From NCBI GenBank assembly GCA_964529445.1, contig CAZGWJ010000072.1, positions 1 through 13,383 on the forward strand: 13,383 bases of DNA, given 5' to 3'. Position 1 is the stretch's first letter. Every line of letters starts with the position of its first letter. This document shows positions 11,955-13,383 of the stretch, piece by piece. This DNA is from CAZGWJ01 sp964529445 (GTDB taxonomy: Bacteria > Oederibacteriota > Muellerivitia > Muellerivitales > Muellerivitaceae). A program made the translations under genes and the position numbers. The notes beneath the pieces are model-generated. The model saw only the letters and a list, made by a program, of their open reading frames with translations, was not told the origin of the DNA and searched no databases.

Positions 11955-13383
11955 CAGATCTCCAGTCGTCTCAACCGTGCCTCCCCCCACCGGAGGGGAA
12001 AGACGGTCACCGCCGTGTAGAGGAGCACGAGAACGAAGAGGGGTATTGCCCACTCCCAAGGCCGGGTCACAAAGAATTCGCCCTGCGTCAGATAATACAG
12101 TCTCACGGGCGTCACTTCGATCAATAGTGTGAGTGCGATAAGCGCGACCGAGCTCATCATGTAAACATACCCGCCCAGGCTAGTGGAGATCTTAGGTGCA
12201 TTGTCCACCGTGAAATAAGTGAAGATGCTTCCCAAGCCCACACCCAACGAGGTAAGACCCAGGGTGAGAAGGGCCATCGTGGAAAAGGCCAGGACGGCCA
12301 TGAACCCGTCGATCTTCATGACCCAGACGGAAAGGGCTGTCACGGCCTCCGACAGGATCAGCAGGGGCACGAAGGCCATGGCGAACTTGCCCCACAGGAG
12401 ATGCCTCAGGGAGATCGGCGCACTACGGATCAACCAGAAGGCCCGGCCCTCCAGGCTGATGGCCGGGAACACGTAACGCGTGGCCACGGCCGAGACGATG
12501 AATCCCGAAAAGCCGATGGAAAGAAAGAAGATCATGTTCCGGATATCGCGATAGGCGTTCAATGGGATCTTCCGATAGTTATACAGGTAGACCAGGATGA
12601 GCGACAGGAGAAGCAGGAGTTGGGCCCATTGGGTGGAATCCCGAAGGAAGACCTTGATGTCCTTCACGAGCATGGCCCTTGCCGGGGCGGGAAGAAGACC
12701 GCGACCGGTGCCCCAATCACCCCGGCCCGAACGCCGACCGGATGCGGCGGAAGCCGGGCTCTCCTGGCTCTCCTGGGCATGACACCAACCCTTGAAGAAG
12801 ACGATTTGCCCCATCCAGGCGGTGAAGGCCATCAAGGGAAGCGCCAAGGAGGCCAGGGGCAAGAACCCTCCCGTGAACATCCGCAGATTCCCGTAGAGCG
12901 CCCCCAGGACCGCCTGACTGGCCCAGGCGCTCGGCAACCAGGGAGCCGCGGGCGCCCGCAGGTTGTTCAGGTATTCCACCCAATCCTTCATCTGGTCGGG
13001 GTCGCGCACGATGTCCTCCGGATTCGCCAACCGGACCACCACCAGTACGCCAACGAGCGCGAAGACCCCGACCAGGATGAAAAGGTCCCGCGTCCGACGC
13101 GCAGGAAAAGCGCGCATCAATAGGGCAGTCGCCAGGAAACCCAAAGCGGCCGGGATCGTCAGGAAGAGGGCGAGCACACCGAGAGCAACGGGATAAAAGA
13201 TCCAATCCGCCTGCACGGTCCTGGCGTAAGCCGCGAAGATCGGGAGGAAGAGCAGAACCGGCATCCACGAGGAGTCGATGCCCGTCTCGATGAGCTTCAG
13301 GTTCACCAGGGTGCTTCGACGCAAAGGAAGACTGTTCAACAGCTTCAGGTCGTCTGAGAGGTAGGTGGTCGAGATAGTGGCCA
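11954..13383 (-). CDS. ABC-exporter-type permease subunit (5' end off right edge)
   Basis: It resembles the large ABC-2-like permeases annotated as putative ABC transporter permease subunits. The frame is open to the right edge, giving 475 visible residues; the true start lies outside. The first visible residues, STTYLSDDLKLLNSLPL, match the cytoplasmic N-terminal region typical of this family, so a TTG at 13339 should not be taken as the start. Hydrophobic segments occur at about 39-55, 62-90, 101-115, 165-190, 250-265, 283-305, 325-350, 355-385, 405-425 and 440-460. A central cytoplasmic linker rich in Ser, Gly and Arg (about 202-230) precedes the family-like MLVKDIKVFLRDSTQWAQL. An ATPase gene would be expected just upstream. 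The substrate is unknown. Confidence 0.75.
   Translation of the reverse strand, partial: ATISTTYLSDDLKLLNSLPLRRSTLVNLKLIETGIDSSWMPVLLFLPIFAAYARTVQADWIFYPVALGVLALFLTIPAALGFLATALLMRAFPARRTRDLFILVGVFALVGVLVVVRLANPEDIVRDPDQMKDWVEYLNNLRAPAAPWLPSAWASQAVLGALYGNLRMFTGGFLPLASLALPLMAFTAWMGQIVFFKGWCHAQESQESPASAASGRRSGRGDWGTGRGLLPAPARAMLVKDIKVFLRDSTQWAQLLLLLSLILVYLYNYRKIPLNAYRDIRNMIFFLSIGFSGFIVSAVATRYVFPAISLEGRAFWLIRSAPISLRHLLWGKFAMAFVPLLILSEAVTALSVWVMKIDGFMAVLAFSTMALLTLGLTSLGVGLGSIFTYFTVDNAPKISTSLGGYVYMMSSVALIALTLLIEVTPVRLYYLTQGEFFVTRPWEWAIPLFVLVLLYTAVTVFPLRWGEARLRRLEI

Noticed and set aside
11954..13339. A complete 461-codon permease gene starting at TTG 13339
   Set aside because: The frame stays open to the right edge, and the 14 upstream residues (including TTYLSDDL) look like conserved family sequence, so the gene is cut by the window rather than starting there.

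Overview
The window is a GC-rich stretch from a bacterium with a Gram-negative style envelope (phosphatidylserine to phosphatidylethanolamine synthesis). It is probably from an uncultured lineage. The order ilvB-ilvN-ilvC-psd-pssA-leuA-leuB recalls Deltaproteobacteria/Desulfobacterota, Nitrospirota and related groups. The Thr/Pro-rich secreted protein and the DUF2723/TPR protein are the kind of genes often met in candidate phyla. I cannot place the organism more precisely from sequence alone.

Layout. Positions 1-391 (minus) hold the 5' part of a secreted, Thr/Pro-rich protein that runs off the left edge. Positions 581-8587 (minus) are one long gene train, read from right to left: ilvB, ilvN (acetolactate synthase large and small subunits), ilvC (ketol-acid reductoisomerase), psd and pssA (phosphatidylethanolamine synthesis), leuA and leuB (leucine branch). 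The genes ilvD, leuC and leuD needed to complete the pathways are not here.

Upstream of ilvB, 8707-8950 carries what reads as a complete transcription-attenuation region. It has a near-consensus sigma70-type promoter (TTGACA, 17 bp, TATATT), a well-placed ribosome-binding site, a 26-codon leader peptide with a Leu/Val run (PLVLVLVL), then a strong GC-rich hairpin followed by seven T. This was found by reading the minus strand of the leader and is the most interesting feature of the window.

Transcribed away from it on the plus strand is a 732-residue DUF2723 membrane protein with a C-terminal TPR-like region (8984-11182), possibly from a leaderless transcript. It converges at a hairpin with two translationally coupled membrane genes on the minus strand (11214-13383). 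The upstream one is an ABC-exporter-type permease cut by the right edge; the other is a small membrane protein of unknown function.

The spacers inside the ilv-leu train are unusual. Two contain inverted-repeat elements built from NCGCAGAG units (1685-1794 and 6195-6290). One contains an A+T-rich inverted repeat (3401-3485). The 168-nt spacer before psd is packed with hairpins. In contrast, psd/pssA and the permease pair overlap by a few bases.
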